NCBI GenBank assembly: GCA_044870185.1
Contig: JBIOYL010000404.1
Coordinates: forward strand, 1 to 25,227
Direction of reading: 5' to 3'
Length of the DNA: 25,227 nt
Origin: JBIOYL01 sp044870185
GTDB lineage: Bacteria; Actinomycetota; CALGFH01
Shown: piece after piece, positions 1-7,489 of the stretch
Position numbering within the stretch: position 1 is the first letter of the stretch
Layout of the letters: each line of letters begins with the position of its first letter
The notes under the pieces: model-generated
What the model saw: the letters and a program-made list of their open reading frames with translations, nothing else
What the model was told of the DNA's origin: nothing
Database searches by the model: none
Made by a program: the position numbers and the translations under genes

Positions 1-53
1 ACGCGCACCGACAGCTCGCGGGCCACGGCGTCCTCGAACCGGTTCATGACCAT
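1..53 (-). CDS. Possible 5' end of a minus-strand gene cut by the window edge
   Basis: Reading leftwards, an open frame starts with ATG at 53 (or ATG at 47) and runs off the left edge, giving MVMNRFEDAVARELSVR. The composition looks like a soluble protein start, but only about 17 residues are visible, no domain can be named and no convincing ribosome binding site is seen. It would be transcribed away from the amylase gene. It may equally be noncoding. Confidence 0.3.
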   Translation of the reverse strand, partial: MVMNRFEDAVARELSVR

Positions 54-81
54 CACCGCCTGCTGCCCGAGGTGCTCTCCG

Positions 82-142
82 GGGTGCCCACTGGGCACCC
101 ACCGCGGGGCGCCCACCGCGGGGCGCCCACCGCGGGTGCCCC
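82..142. repeat. Inverted repeat followed by a 14-bp tandem triplet
   Basis: A 9-bp perfect inverted repeat, GGGTGCCCA and TGGGCACCC (82-90 and 92-100, one base apart), is followed directly by three tandem copies of a 14-bp unit ACCGCGGGGCGCCC (101-114, 115-128, 129-142, the last copy diverged). It lies in the noncoding stretch upstream of the amylase. The GGGGTGCCC core resembles the repeats between bioA and the bioF body, but only over a short length. Confidence 0.75.
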
Positions 143-343
143 AAGGATGCCAGCTCCGCCCCCCGGCGGCTTCCACCGGACGAGCCTGACCCGCCTCGGA
201 CGCCAGGTGCGGCCGGGACGCTCTGACGCTCCTTGGTGGTTCCGAAATGGATGAAGTAGGGCTAATGTCCTTGCCGGCCGGCACTTCCCGTTCCTCGTGC
301 GGCGTGAGGCGCGTCCGCGCGAGTCTCCCCGGAGGAGGACCGC
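143..343 (+). promoter_or_regulatory. Amylase upstream region with possible promoter and strong RBS
   Basis: I see no gene in this stretch. A weak promoter candidate is TTCCGA (240-245), 17 bp, TAATGT (263-268); this is a motif match only. The ribosome binding site GGAGGAGG at 331-338 sits 5 nt before the ATG at 344 and fixes the amylase start. No operator for a sugar-responsive repressor could be recognised. Confidence 0.4.
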
Positions 344-1924
344 ATGGGCAGCCGATCTGGACACGCCACGGCGCCGACGGCGACGACCGCTCCACGCAGG
401 ACCGGCCGGGTGCGCGCGTTGCTGGTCTCCTGCGTGCTGGTCGCCGTCGTGCCACTGCTGTTCGCCGGCCCCGGACAGGCCGCGTCCAGCGGCACAGCGG
501 CGTCGGCTGGCACCCAGCCTGCGGCGGCACAACGCCGCGATGTCATCGCCAACCTCTTCGAGTGGAACTGGTCGTCGGTGGCCAGGGAGTGCGCCACCGT
601 CCTCGGGCCGGCCGGGTACGGCGGTGTCCAGGTCGCCCCGCCGCAGGACTCGCTGTCGCGCAGCGGCCCGGCCCCCGTCCACCCCTGGTGGGAGGTGTAC
701 CAGCCGGTCGACTACAACCTGACCAGCCGGATGGGCAACGAGGCCCAGTTCAAGGCGATGGTCGCCACCTGCCGTAAGGTAGGGGTCAAGGTGTACGTGG
801 ATGCGGTGATCAACCACATGACCGGCCAGGGTGACGTCTCGTACGGCGGCGTCCACTACACCAAGTACAAGTACGCCGGCCTGTACGACGAGGCGGACTT
901 CCACCACTACCCGGCCGACTGCCCGCAACCGGACGGCACCATCCACGACTTCAACAACTACCTCGAAGTCACCAAGTGCGAGCTGGTCGCGCTGTCCGAT
1001 CTGCGCACCGAGTCGGACTACGTCCGCACGACGCTGGCCGGCTATCTCAACAAGCTGCTCGGCTACGGCGTGTCCGGCTTCCGGGTGGACGCCGCCAAGC
1101 ACATCGGCCAGGCCGACCTGGCGGCCATCGAGGCCAGGCTGCACCGCACCGTCGACGGCACGCGTCCCTACATCGCGCTGGAGGTCCCGCCCGGCGGCCC
1201 CGGCAAGCTCTCGCCGTGGGCGTTCCTGCCCGTCGGCAACCTCCTCGGCTTCGACTTCGCCACCCAGCTCCACGACGCCTTCAAGAGCTACACCACCCCG
1301 CCCGGCGGCAACATCACCGAGCTGCGGGTGTTCGGCGAGGCGTCGGGGCTGCTGCCCAGCGACAAGACCCTGGTCTTCGTGGAGAACCACGACACCGAGC
1401 GCAACGGCTCCACGCTGAGCTACAAGGACGGCGCCACCAACATCCTGGCGACCGAGTTCATGCTCGCCTGGGGCTACGGCAGGCCCGAGGTGTACGCCAG
1501 CTTCACCTTCACCGGCGGCGACGACTCCCCACCGGCCAACGCGAACGGCTTCGTCACCGACACCGACTGCACCAGCGGCTGGGTCTGCACCGACCGCGTC
1601 ACCGGCGTGGCCAACATGGTGGGCTGGCACAACTACGTCGACGGCGCCGCGGTGGCCAACTGGTACGACGACGGCGTCAACCTCATCGCCTTCAGCCGCG
1701 GCCACAAGGGCTGGATCGCCATCAACAACGAGACCGGCGCCCAGACGAAGACGTTCGCCACCGGGCTGCCCCATGGCACCTACTGCGACATCATCCACGG
1801 CAGCTTCGGCAACGGCCGCTGCACCGGCCCGACCGTTTCCGTGGATGCTCGCGGCAACGCCACCGTCACCGTCCCAGCCAAGGACTCGGTCGCCTTCGCC
1901 GCCGGCGACCTGGTGCGCCGCTAG
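344..1924 (+). CDS. Secreted GH13 alpha-amylase
   Basis: The 526-residue product hydrolyses internal alpha-1,4 bonds of starch or glycogen outside the cell. Residues 1-46 form a Sec signal peptide: a basic n-region (RRTGRVR), a hydrophobic core (LLVSCVLVAVVPLLFAG) and a likely cut after GQA. The GH13 regions appear in order: DAVINH (153-158), GFRVDAAKH with nucleophile D249, IALEV with probable acid/base E280, and FVENHD with D350. About 80 C-terminal residues look like the amylase beta-sandwich domain. This resembles the animal/streptomycete-type amylases (DAVINH, VENHDTER), whose usual length of about 450-500 residues fits. The start is set by GGAGGAGG 5 nt upstream. Neighbours are unrelated, so it is probably monocistronic. 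The family call is secure; exact product specificity is not. Confidence 0.95.
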   Translation: MGSRSGHATAPTATTAPRRTGRVRALLVSCVLVAVVPLLFAGPGQAASSGTAASAGTQPAAAQRRDVIANLFEWNWSSVARECATVLGPAGYGGVQVAPPQDSLSRSGPAPVHPWWEVYQPVDYNLTSRMGNEAQFKAMVATCRKVGVKVYVDAVINHMTGQGDVSYGGVHYTKYKYAGLYDEADFHHYPADCPQPDGTIHDFNNYLEVTKCELVALSDLRTESDYVRTTLAGYLNKLLGYGVSGFRVDAAKHIGQADLAAIEARLHRTVDGTRPYIALEVPPGGPGKLSPWAFLPVGNLLGFDFATQLHDAFKSYTTPPGGNITELRVFGEASGLLPSDKTLVFVENHDTERNGSTLSYKDGATNILATEFMLAWGYGRPEVYASFTFTGGDDSPPANANGFVTDTDCTSGWVCTDRVTGVANMVGWHNYVDGAAVANWYDDGVNLIAFSRGHKGWIAINNETGAQTKTFATGLPHGTYCDIIHGSFGNGRCTGPTVSVDARGNATVTVPAKDSVAFAAGDLVRR

Positions 1925-1959
1925 CCGTGGGCGTGAGCGCGGGCTCGTCGACCATGGCA

Positions 1960-1985
1960 CGGCGGGAGGTACACTTCCCGCCGTG
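1960..1985 (+). promoter_or_regulatory. Hairpin/-10 box immediately before the amidohydrolase start
   Basis: CGGCGGGA (1960-1967) and TCCCGCCG (1976-1983) form an 8-bp perfect inverted repeat with an 8-nt loop; the right arm touches the GTG start at 1983. A TACACT box (1970-1975) in the loop has the TANNNT form of an actinobacterial -10 and lies 7 nt before the start codon, as expected for a leaderless transcript. Alternatively the GGGAGG in the left arm is a ribosome binding site sequestered by the hairpin, though its spacing is long. Confidence 0.4.
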
Positions 1986-2410
1986 CGCGCCGTCGACGTC
2001 CACGTCCACCTGCCCATCCCCGAATGGGTGGACGGCAGCCTGGGCCCGTACCGGCGGTCGGCCGAGCGCTACTTCCGGCGCGAGATCGTGCTCCAGACCG
2101 TCGAGGAGCTGGCCGCCGCCTACGAGGCCATCGACTGCGTGGGCGTCCTGCTCGGCTGGGACGCCGAGACGGCCACCGGCCGCCCGCGCCTGCCCAACGA
2201 CCTCGTCGCCAAGATCGTGGACCGCCACCCGGGGCGCTTCATCGGGCTGGCCGGCATCGACCCGTGGAAGGGCGCCGCCGCTCGGACACGCCGTTCTTCG
2301 CCGCCGACAAGGTCCTGCACGAGTGGGGCGAGCGCCTGTCGCCGGAGGCGTTCGCCCGGGTCGCGCGCGACAACGCCGTGCGCCTGTTCAACCTGGCGCC
2401 GGAGGGGTAG
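1983..2410 (+). pseudogene. Amidohydrolase (metal-dependent TIM-barrel) with internal deletion and frameshift
   Basis: From GTG 1983 the frame encodes a typical amidohydrolase-2 N-terminus with the metal-binding HxH (VDVHVHL, residues 5-10) and continues to about residue 99 (GIDPWKGAA). From about 2280 the family signal moves to another frame, SDTPFFAADKVL to DNAVRLFNLAPEG and a TAG at 2408-2410, which is the usual C-terminal end of these enzymes (the SD of the GSD motif, then the final helix). Intact relatives have about 280-300 residues; here about 140 remain, so the middle of the barrel is missing and the ends are out of frame. Reading straight on from the start gives a scrambled tail to 2420. 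This is a decayed gene or an assembly collapse; it should not be an active enzyme. Confidence 0.8.
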
Positions 2411-2419
2411 GGCGGGCTG

Positions 2420-2725
2420 ATGCCGTTCGATGCGGGATCACCGTGGCAGGTCCGCGGCTCCCCGCTCGCGCTGGAGTGGACGGCCGACGGCTGGCACCTG
2501 CGCGTCGTGCAGCCGTACCGGGCCACCAAGGTGTACCGCTGCCCCGGCTGCGACCAGGAGATCCTCCCCCGCACCGCCCACGTGGTCGTCTGGCCGGAGG
2601 GCAGCCCGGAACAGCGCCGGCACTGGCACCGGGCGTGCTGGGACCGCGAGTTCGCCGAGCTGCAGCGCCGGCGGGCCCGCTCGCGGACCCGCAAGGCCAA
2701 GCGGAGCGGTGGGCGTGGGAGCTGA
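2420..2725 (+). CDS. Small Cys/His-rich hypothetical protein
   Basis: The 101-residue product has C41-P-G-C44, H54, HWH (68-70) and C73 (RACW), an arrangement that could bind one zinc ion, followed by an Arg/Lys-rich tail. Similar small proteins are common in actinobacteria, often under uninformative names; I know no established function. It begins 9 nt after the amidohydrolase remnant and overlaps the following hydrolase, so it was probably co-transcribed with both. The frame shows strong GC bias at third positions, supporting real coding. Nucleic-acid binding is possible from the basic tail but is inference only. Confidence 0.75.
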   Translation: MPFDAGSPWQVRGSPLALEWTADGWHLRVVQPYRATKVYRCPGCDQEILPRTAHVVVWPEGSPEQRRHWHRACWDREFAELQRRRARSRTRKAKRSGGRGS

Positions 2726-3446
2726 CGCGGGCCGCCCCGGCGGCGCCGACCGCCGCACGCGGCACCTTGGCCGCCCCGACGGGCCACGGGAGCGGGTCCG
2801 GCTCGAGACGGCCGACGGGGTGACGCTCGAAGGCGAGCTCCGCCTGCCCGGGCGGCAGCCGATCGCGGCGGTCGCCTTCGCCCACCCGCACCCCCGGCAT
2901 GGCGGCACGATGGCCTCGATCCTGGTGCCGAGATCGGCCCGGGCCCTGCAGGCGGCCGGCTATGCGGTGGTGCGCTGGAACTTCCGCGGCGTCGGCAACA
3001 GCGACGGTGAGCACGGCGACGGCGACGCCGAGCGACAGGACGTCCGGGCCGCGGTCGCCTGCCTGGCCGGGCGCGGCCTGGACCGCATCGTGCTGGCCGG
3101 ATGGTCGTTCGGCGCCGACATGAGCCTGCGGGTCGCCCCCACCGAGGCGCGCGTGGTGGGCGTGGTCGCCGTCGCCCCGGTGCTGTGGTACCTGGACGAG
3201 GCCGACTGGCGCCGGCTGGTCGCCTGGGGCCGCCCGGTCCGCCTGCTGCTGGCCGACCACGACCGGTACCGCCCCAAGGAGCAGGCCCGCGAGCTGGCGG
3301 CGCGCCTGCCCGACGTCGCCGACACGGTCGTGGCCGGCTCCGAGCACCTGTTCGCCCGCCGTGTCGACCAGGCGGTCGCGGCCGTCGTCGCCTTCGTCCG
3401 CGAGATCGCGCCGGACGCGCCGGCCTCACCCTCGGGCCGCCCCTGA
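2715..3446 (+). CDS. Alpha/beta hydrolase
   Basis: The 243-residue cytoplasmic protein has the alpha/beta hydrolase signature: an oxyanion-region HPHPRHGG (57-64), RGVGNSDG (91-98), the nucleophile elbow GWSFG with Ser131, an acid in LLADHDRY (D181 or D183) and His211 in GSEHLF. This fits the COG2945-like or dienelactone hydrolase-like branch; the substrate cannot be predicted. The start is probably GTG 2715, overlapping the previous gene by 11 bp; GTG 2709 is an in-frame alternative. The first 25 or so residues are Gly/Arg-rich and unlike the fold, so the true start could be later. It ends the amidohydrolase-small protein-hydrolase gene run. Confidence 0.85.
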   Translation: MGADAGRPGGADRRTRHLGRPDGPRERVRLETADGVTLEGELRLPGRQPIAAVAFAHPHPRHGGTMASILVPRSARALQAAGYAVVRWNFRGVGNSDGEHGDGDAERQDVRAAVACLAGRGLDRIVLAGWSFGADMSLRVAPTEARVVGVVAVAPVLWYLDEADWRRLVAWGRPVRLLLADHDRYRPKEQARELAARLPDVADTVVAGSEHLFARRVDQAVAAVVAFVREIAPDAPASPSGRP

Positions 3447-3565
3447 CTGCGGGGCTGGCCGGGCGTCAGTCCAGGGAGCCACCGCAGCCCACAACGCGAG
3501 AGTGACCGGCCGCCAGGCTGCGCCGACCACGCCGGGCGTGCGCCGAGCGGCGTCGAAGATTCCAC

Positions 3566-3595
3566 TTGACATCGATAACTTAGCGTACATAACTT
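3566..3595 (+). promoter_or_regulatory. Promoter of the MMPL-tetR operon
   Basis: A consensus -35 TTGACA (3566-3571) is followed after 18 bp by TAACTT (3590-3595), which fits the actinobacterial TANNNT -10. The stretch is strikingly AT-rich compared with its surroundings. An AGGAGA ribosome binding site (3619-3624) precedes the ATG at 3630 by 5 nt. The preceding 120 bp after the hydrolase contain nothing I can identify. Confidence 0.75.
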
Positions 3596-3610
3596 ACCGA
3601 CGCTAGGTTA
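3576..3610. promoter_or_regulatory. Operator-like inverted repeat overlapping the MMPL promoter
   Basis: TAACTTAGCG (3576-3585) and CGCTAGGTTA (3601-3610) are inverted repeats with one mismatch, separated by 15 bp. The heptamer TAACTTA also occurs as a direct repeat (3576-3582 and 3590-3596). The dyad surrounds the -10 box. It is a good candidate binding site for the TetR-family regulator encoded at the end of the same operon; this assignment is inferred from position and symmetry. Confidence 0.6.
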
Positions 3611-3629
3611 CCGGCGTCAGGAGAACGTT

Positions 3630-5842
3630 ATGCTCACTCGTCTCGGGAAGCTGCTGCTCCGGCGGCGCCTGGCCGTGCTCGTCGCGACGCTGGTGGTCGT
3701 GGCGCTGGCCGGCGTCTTCGGCGGGGGCGCCGTCAGCAAGCTCAAGTCGGGCGGCTTCGACGACCCGGCCGCCGAGTCCATCAAGGCCGCGGCCGCCCTG
3801 CGCGACCGCTTCCACACCGGCGACCCCAACCTCGTCCTGCTCGTCACCGCCAGCCGCGGCACGGTCGACGACCCGCCGTGGCGCGCGCGGGGCTCGCCCT
3901 GACCGCCCGGCTCGCCGGCGAGCGCGACCTCACCCAGGTCGGCTCGTACTGGAGCCTCAAGGCGGCCCCGCTGGCCAGCAGGGACCACCGTCAGGCGCTC
4001 GTGCTCGGCCGGGTGACCGGCGACGAGCAGACCTTCGACACCCGCGCCAGGGAGCTGGCCGACCGCTACACCCGGGACGACGGCACCATCCGGGTCCAGG
4101 CCGGCGGCCAGATCGAGACCTTCCGCGACGTCGGCGCCCAGGTCCAGGCCGACCTGGCCACCGCCGAGCGCCTCTCGGTCCCGATCACCCTGCTGCTGCT
4201 GGTCGTGGTCTTTTCGAGCGCGCTCGCCGGCGCCCTGCCGCTGGCGGTCGGCGGCTTCGCCATCGTCGGGACCCTGCTGGTCCTGCGCGTGCTCGCCAGC
4301 CTCACCGACGTGTCGATCTACGCCCTGAACCTGACCACCGCCCTCGGGCTCGGCCTGGCCATCGACTACAGCCTGTTCATCGTCTCCCGCTACCGCGAGG
4401 AGCTGCGCGCCGGCCGCGAGCCCAGCGACGCCCTCGTCGTGACCATGCAGACGGCCGGCCGCACCGTGCTGTTCAGCGCCGCCACCGTGGCCGTCGCCCT
4501 GCTCGCCCTGCTGGTCTTCCCGCTGTACTTCCTGCGCTCGTTCGGCTACGCCGGCATCGCCGTGGTCGCCCTGGCCGCCGCCGGCGCCCTGGTCGTGCTG
4601 CCCGCGCTGCTCGCCGTGCTCGGCCGGCGGGTCGACCGCTTCGCCCTGCCGTTCACCCGGCGCCGGGCCAAGCCGGGCGGCACGGGCGCCTGGCACCGCA
4701 TCGCCACGGCCGTCATGCGCCGCCCGCTGCCCGTCGCCCTGACCGTCGTCGCCTTGCTCGTCCTGCTCGGCAGCCCGTTCCTGCGCGTGCACTTCGGCCT
4801 GCCCGACGACCGCGTCCTGCCCGGCTCGGCCCCGAGCCGGCAGGTGGCCGACGCGATCCGGTCCAACTTCGCCGACGACGAGGCCAGCACCCTGTCGGTG
4901 GTCGCGGCCGGCATCGGCGCGCCGGCCCGCCACAGCCAGGCCGTCGACGGCTACGCCCGCAGCCTGTCCCAGCTCGACGGCGTGGCCCGGGTCGACGCCC
5001 TCACCGGCACCTACGCCAAGGGCGGGCAGGTCGCCCCGGCCGGTCCGGCCAGCCGGCGCTTCGCCTCCCCGGCGGGCACGTGGCTGGCGGTCGTGCCCTC
5101 GGTGGACCCCAACTCGCCCGCCGCCGAGGCGCTGGTGCAGCGGGTCCGCGACCTGCCCGCGCCGTTCGGGGTCCAGGTCACCGGCGCCTCCACCCGGCTG
5201 GTCGACACCAAGGCGTCGCTGTTCGGGCACCTGCCGGCCGCCCTGGCGATCATCGCCCTGGTCACCTTCGTGGTCCTGTTCCTGATGACCGGCAGCGTCG
5301 TCATCCCGGCCAAGGCGCTCGTGCTGAACCTGCTGTCGCTCACCGGCATCTACGGCGCCATGGTGTACGTCTTCCAGGACGGCCACCTGTCGGGCCTGCT
5401 CGGGTTCACCCCGACCGGTACGATCGACACGTCCATGCCCGTGCTGCTGTTCTGCATCGCCTTCGGCCTGTCCATGGACTACGAGGTGTTCCTGTTGAGC
5501 CGCATCAAGGAGGAGCACGACCGCACCGGCGACACCACCGCCGCGGTGGCGGCGGGCCTGGAGCGCACCGGCCGCATCGTGACCACGGCGGCCGCCCTGC
5601 TGGCGATCGTGTTCCTCGCCTTCGCGACCTCCAAGGTGAGCTTCCTGCAGCTGTTCGGGGTCGGCACCGCGCTCGCCATCGTCATCGACGCCACCCTGAT
5701 CCGGGCGCTGCTCGTGCCCGCGTTCATGCGCCTGGCCGGCCGGGCCAACTGGTGGGCGCCTACGCCGCTGCGCCGCATCCACAACCGCATCGGGCTGCGC
5801 GAGTCGGTGCCCGAGCCGGTGCCCGAGCCGAGCTCGGCATGA
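3630..5842 (+). pseudogene. MMPL/RND-family exporter interrupted by a one-base frameshift
   Basis: The gene encodes a two-repeat MMPL membrane exporter of about 737 residues once the frame is restored, the usual size for actinobacterial members. The N-terminus has a basic segment then TM1 (LAVLVATLVVVALAGVF), followed by an extracytoplasmic domain. Both repeats carry the conserved Asp-Tyr motif in a membrane helix: GLAIDYSLFIVSRYREE, and FGLSMDYEVFLLSR in the second half. The first frame runs from ATG 3630 and stops at 3902; family similarity continues in the next frame from about 3876. Adding one base after 3875 (CCCG|CCGTGG, probably CCCGGCCGTGG) joins VDDP to AVARAGLALT and gives one continuous protein. 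It may be a real mutation or a lost G in the consensus. The substrate (lipid, drug or pigment) is unknown. The 3' end overlaps tetR by ATGA. Confidence 0.85.
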
Positions 5843-6480
5843 ACCGGGCCCGCGCCGCCTCCTCTTCCCCCCGCCGCGTGCGTGCGCGGCGGGGGCAGGG
5901 CGAGCGCCTGCGCCAGGAGATCCTGGCCGCCGCGACCAGGCTGCTCGTCGAGACGGGCGACGAGGACGCCGTCTCCATCCGGGCGATCGCGGGCGCCGTG
6001 GGCGTGACCACGCCCTCGATCTACCTGCACTTCGCGGACAAGACCGAGCTGCTCTGGGCGGTCTGCGAGGAGCAGTTCCGCCAGCTCGACGAGCGTCTCC
6101 AGGCGGCCGGCGCCACCACCGACGACCCGCTCGAGTCGCTCAAGCGGCGCGGCCAGGCCTACGTCCGCTTCGGGCTCGACAACGCCGAGGCCTACCGGAT
6201 CATCCTCATGGGCCGCAAGGCCGACGTCCCCGAGGGCGTCGGCGTCGAGGAGGTGCAGCGCTCAGCCGCGTTCGCGCACCTGGTCGAGGCGGTCCAGCGC
6301 TGCATCGACGCCGGCGTCGTCCAGCCGCTCGACGCGACCACGGTCTCGCTCGGGCTGTGGGCGCTGGTCCACGGGATCACCTCGCTGGTCATCTCGCTGC
6401 CGTCGTTTCCCTGGCCGGACCCCGACCAGCTCGTCGACCAGCTCCTCACCCAGCACGTCGGCGGCATCCTGAAGCGCTGA
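5839..6480 (+). CDS. TetR-family transcriptional regulator
   Basis: The 213-residue regulator starts at ATG 5839, overlapping the exporter stop by 4 bp (ATGA), so it is translationally coupled to it. Residues 24-70 form the TetR DNA-binding domain (ILAAATRLLVETG, then the helix-turn-helix AIAGAVGVTTPSIYLHF). The C-terminal ligand domain contains the WALVHGITSL motif of the WHG-type TetR subfamily. A basic leader (PRRVRARRGQGERLR) precedes the domain. By context it probably represses the MMPL operon through the dyad at 3576-3610 and responds to an exported compound; this is inferred. Confidence 0.93.
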   Translation: MNRARAASSSPRRVRARRGQGERLRQEILAAATRLLVETGDEDAVSIRAIAGAVGVTTPSIYLHFADKTELLWAVCEEQFRQLDERLQAAGATTDDPLESLKRRGQAYVRFGLDNAEAYRIILMGRKADVPEGVGVEEVQRSAAFAHLVEAVQRCIDAGVVQPLDATTVSLGLWALVHGITSLVISLPSFPWPDPDQLVDQLLTQHVGGILKR

Positions 6481-6485
6481 GCACC

Positions 6486-6521
6486 CGCCGGCAGGCCGGC
6501 GCTCCACGTGCCGTCACGGCA
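6486..6521. terminator. Hairpins between convergent tetR and vapC
   Basis: CGCCGGC (6486-6492) pairs with GCCGGCG (6495-6501), and a second short dyad TGCCGT-c-ACGGCA follows, running into the vapC 3' end. Neither has a U-tract, which is common for actinobacterial terminators. They lie just after the tetR stop at 6480 and the vapC stop at 6514, so they could serve both directions. Confidence 0.4.
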
Positions 6522-6972
6522 GCAGCCTGAGCGTCTCCGCGTGCCGTGGCCGCACCACGCCGAAGTGCCGCCGGTCGACCGTGGCCACCTCCACGATCCC
6601 CAGTCGCTCCGCGGCAGCGACGACCGAAGCGTCCACGGTGCCGAGCGGCAGGTCGCGGTAGCGGCCGACCAGCTCGGCGATGCGCAGCCAGTCCGCCGGG
6701 TCCACCGGCTCGACGGCGAACACGCCGCCCGCGAAGTCGCCGAGGAACCGCACCTCCGCCGCGGCGCCAAGTCGGGTCGCGATGAGGTAGGCGGCCTCGG
6801 TGATCACCAGCGTCGGCACCACCAGCGGGCCGGGGTGGGACTCGAGCAGTGCCAAGCTCGCCCGGTGATGGCGGTCGTCGGCGTCGACGTAGGCATACAG
6901 CGGGCCGGCGTCAACGAGGATGGCGATGCGGCACCTCGGCGCGGAGGATCTCCTCGATCCGCTCGGAGACAT
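6514..6972 (-). CDS. vapC: PIN-domain ribonuclease toxin, VapC family
   Basis: The 152-residue reading has the PIN fold's acidic residues at the expected places: D21 (ILVDAGPLYAY), E59 (LVITEAAYL), D114 (GTVDASVVA) and D133 (ATVDRRHF). PIN toxins are Mg2+-dependent RNases that cut tRNA or rRNA when released from the antitoxin. The only standard start in frame is ATG 6972, which overlaps the antitoxin gene by 62 bp and adds about 15 residues before the fold; no clear ribosome binding site is visible, so translation probably depends on coupling to vapB. All four acidic residues are present, so the toxin looks intact. Confidence 0.88.
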   Translation of the reverse strand: MSPSGSRRSSAPRCRIAILVDAGPLYAYVDADDRHHRASLALLESHPGPLVVPTLVITEAAYLIATRLGAAAEVRFLGDFAGGVFAVEPVDPADWLRIAELVGRYRDLPLGTVDASVVAAAERLGIVEVATVDRRHFGVVRPRHAETLRLLP

Positions 6973-7138
6973 CGGCGTGACCGCTGTGACCGGCGCCGGC
7001 GGCGAGCAGATGGCGCCCGCCCAGGTGCGCCTCGATCGCCTCGCGGGTCAGCTCGGAGATGGTCATCTTGCGCCGGGCCGCCTCGTGGCGCAGGCGGGCG
7101 TCGAGATCCTCCGGCAGCTTCACCGTCGTCCGCTTCAT
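6911..7138 (-). CDS. vapB: Ribbon-helix-helix antitoxin, VapB/CopG type
   Basis: The 75-residue protein begins MKRTTVKLPEDLDARLRHEA, a classic ribbon-helix-helix start (beta strand TTVKLP, then two helices with SELTREAI). The C-terminal half (HADVSERIEEILRAEV) would bind and block the PIN toxin whose gene overlaps its 3' end. Antitoxins of this kind also bind their own promoter. The start ATG 7138 has no ribosome binding site but lies 9 nt after a TATGCT -10 box, suggesting a leaderless mRNA. Confidence 0.88.
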   Translation of the reverse strand: MKRTTVKLPEDLDARLRHEAARRKMTISELTREAIEAHLGGRHLLAAGAGHSGHADVSERIEEILRAEVPHRHPR

Positions 7139-7147
7139 GATATGCCA

Positions 7148-7159
7148 GCATACCGTATG
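7148..7159. promoter_or_regulatory. vapBC promoter with embedded palindrome
   Basis: CATAC-c-GTATG (7149-7159) is a perfect 11-bp palindrome. On the minus strand TATGCT (7153-7148) is a likely -10 for vapB; on the plus strand TACCGT (7151-7156) could be a -10 for the divergent gene at 7202. A ribbon-helix-helix antitoxin binding here could control both. The motifs are visible; the regulatory role is inferred. Confidence 0.5.
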
Positions 7160-7201
7160 GCGGGTTGGCGGTCCGGTGACCAGAGGAGCAAGGAGACGAC
7201 C

Positions 7202-7489
7202 ATGCCGATCTTCCGGGAGCGACGCACCAGGCGCATGACCGAGGCGGAGTACAACGCGACGGTCAGGCAGGCGCTGATCGGCGTGGTCGCCGAGCTGTTC
7301 GGCGCGGGCGCGGTCCCCACGCAGGCCGAGCGGGACGCCGCCGAGCAGCGGCTGCGGCGGCTGCTGCGCGACAAGCAGCTCAACCTCGCGGAGCGGTCCA
7401 TGCTGGAAGGCCAGGTCTGGCAGCACTTCCGCAACGGCACCCCGGAACGGGCCTATCTCAACGAGATCGGCTTCCTGTCCTGGAACTGA
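7202..7489 (+). CDS. Hypothetical protein, 95 residues
   Basis: The start ATG 7202 is supported by AGGAG (7191-7195) 6 nt upstream. The protein is charged and mostly helical by composition (RERRTRRMTEAEYNATVRQ, then AERDAAEQRLRRLLRDKQL), with no signal peptide or membrane segment, and ends NEIGFLSWN. I do not recognise the family. It is divergent from vapB and its last 37 bp overlap the 3' end of bsaP on the other strand. The clear ribosome binding site and codon bias favour a real gene. Confidence 0.65.
   Translation: MPIFRERRTRRMTEAEYNATVRQALIGVVAELFGAGAVPTQAERDAAEQRLRRLLRDKQLNLAERSMLEGQVWQHFRNGTPERAYLNEIGFLSWN

Noticed and set aside
53..2017. Very long open frame antisense to the amylase
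   Set aside because: It mirrors the amylase codons (Val/Gly/Ala/Arg-rich, no domain) and arises from strong GC bias at third positions; the sense frame has a signal peptide and all GH13 motifs.
3617..5782. 721-codon open frame antisense to the MMPL gene
   Set aside because: The composition is low-complexity Gly/Asp/Gln/His typical of antisense shadows; the sense strand carries clear MMPL motifs.
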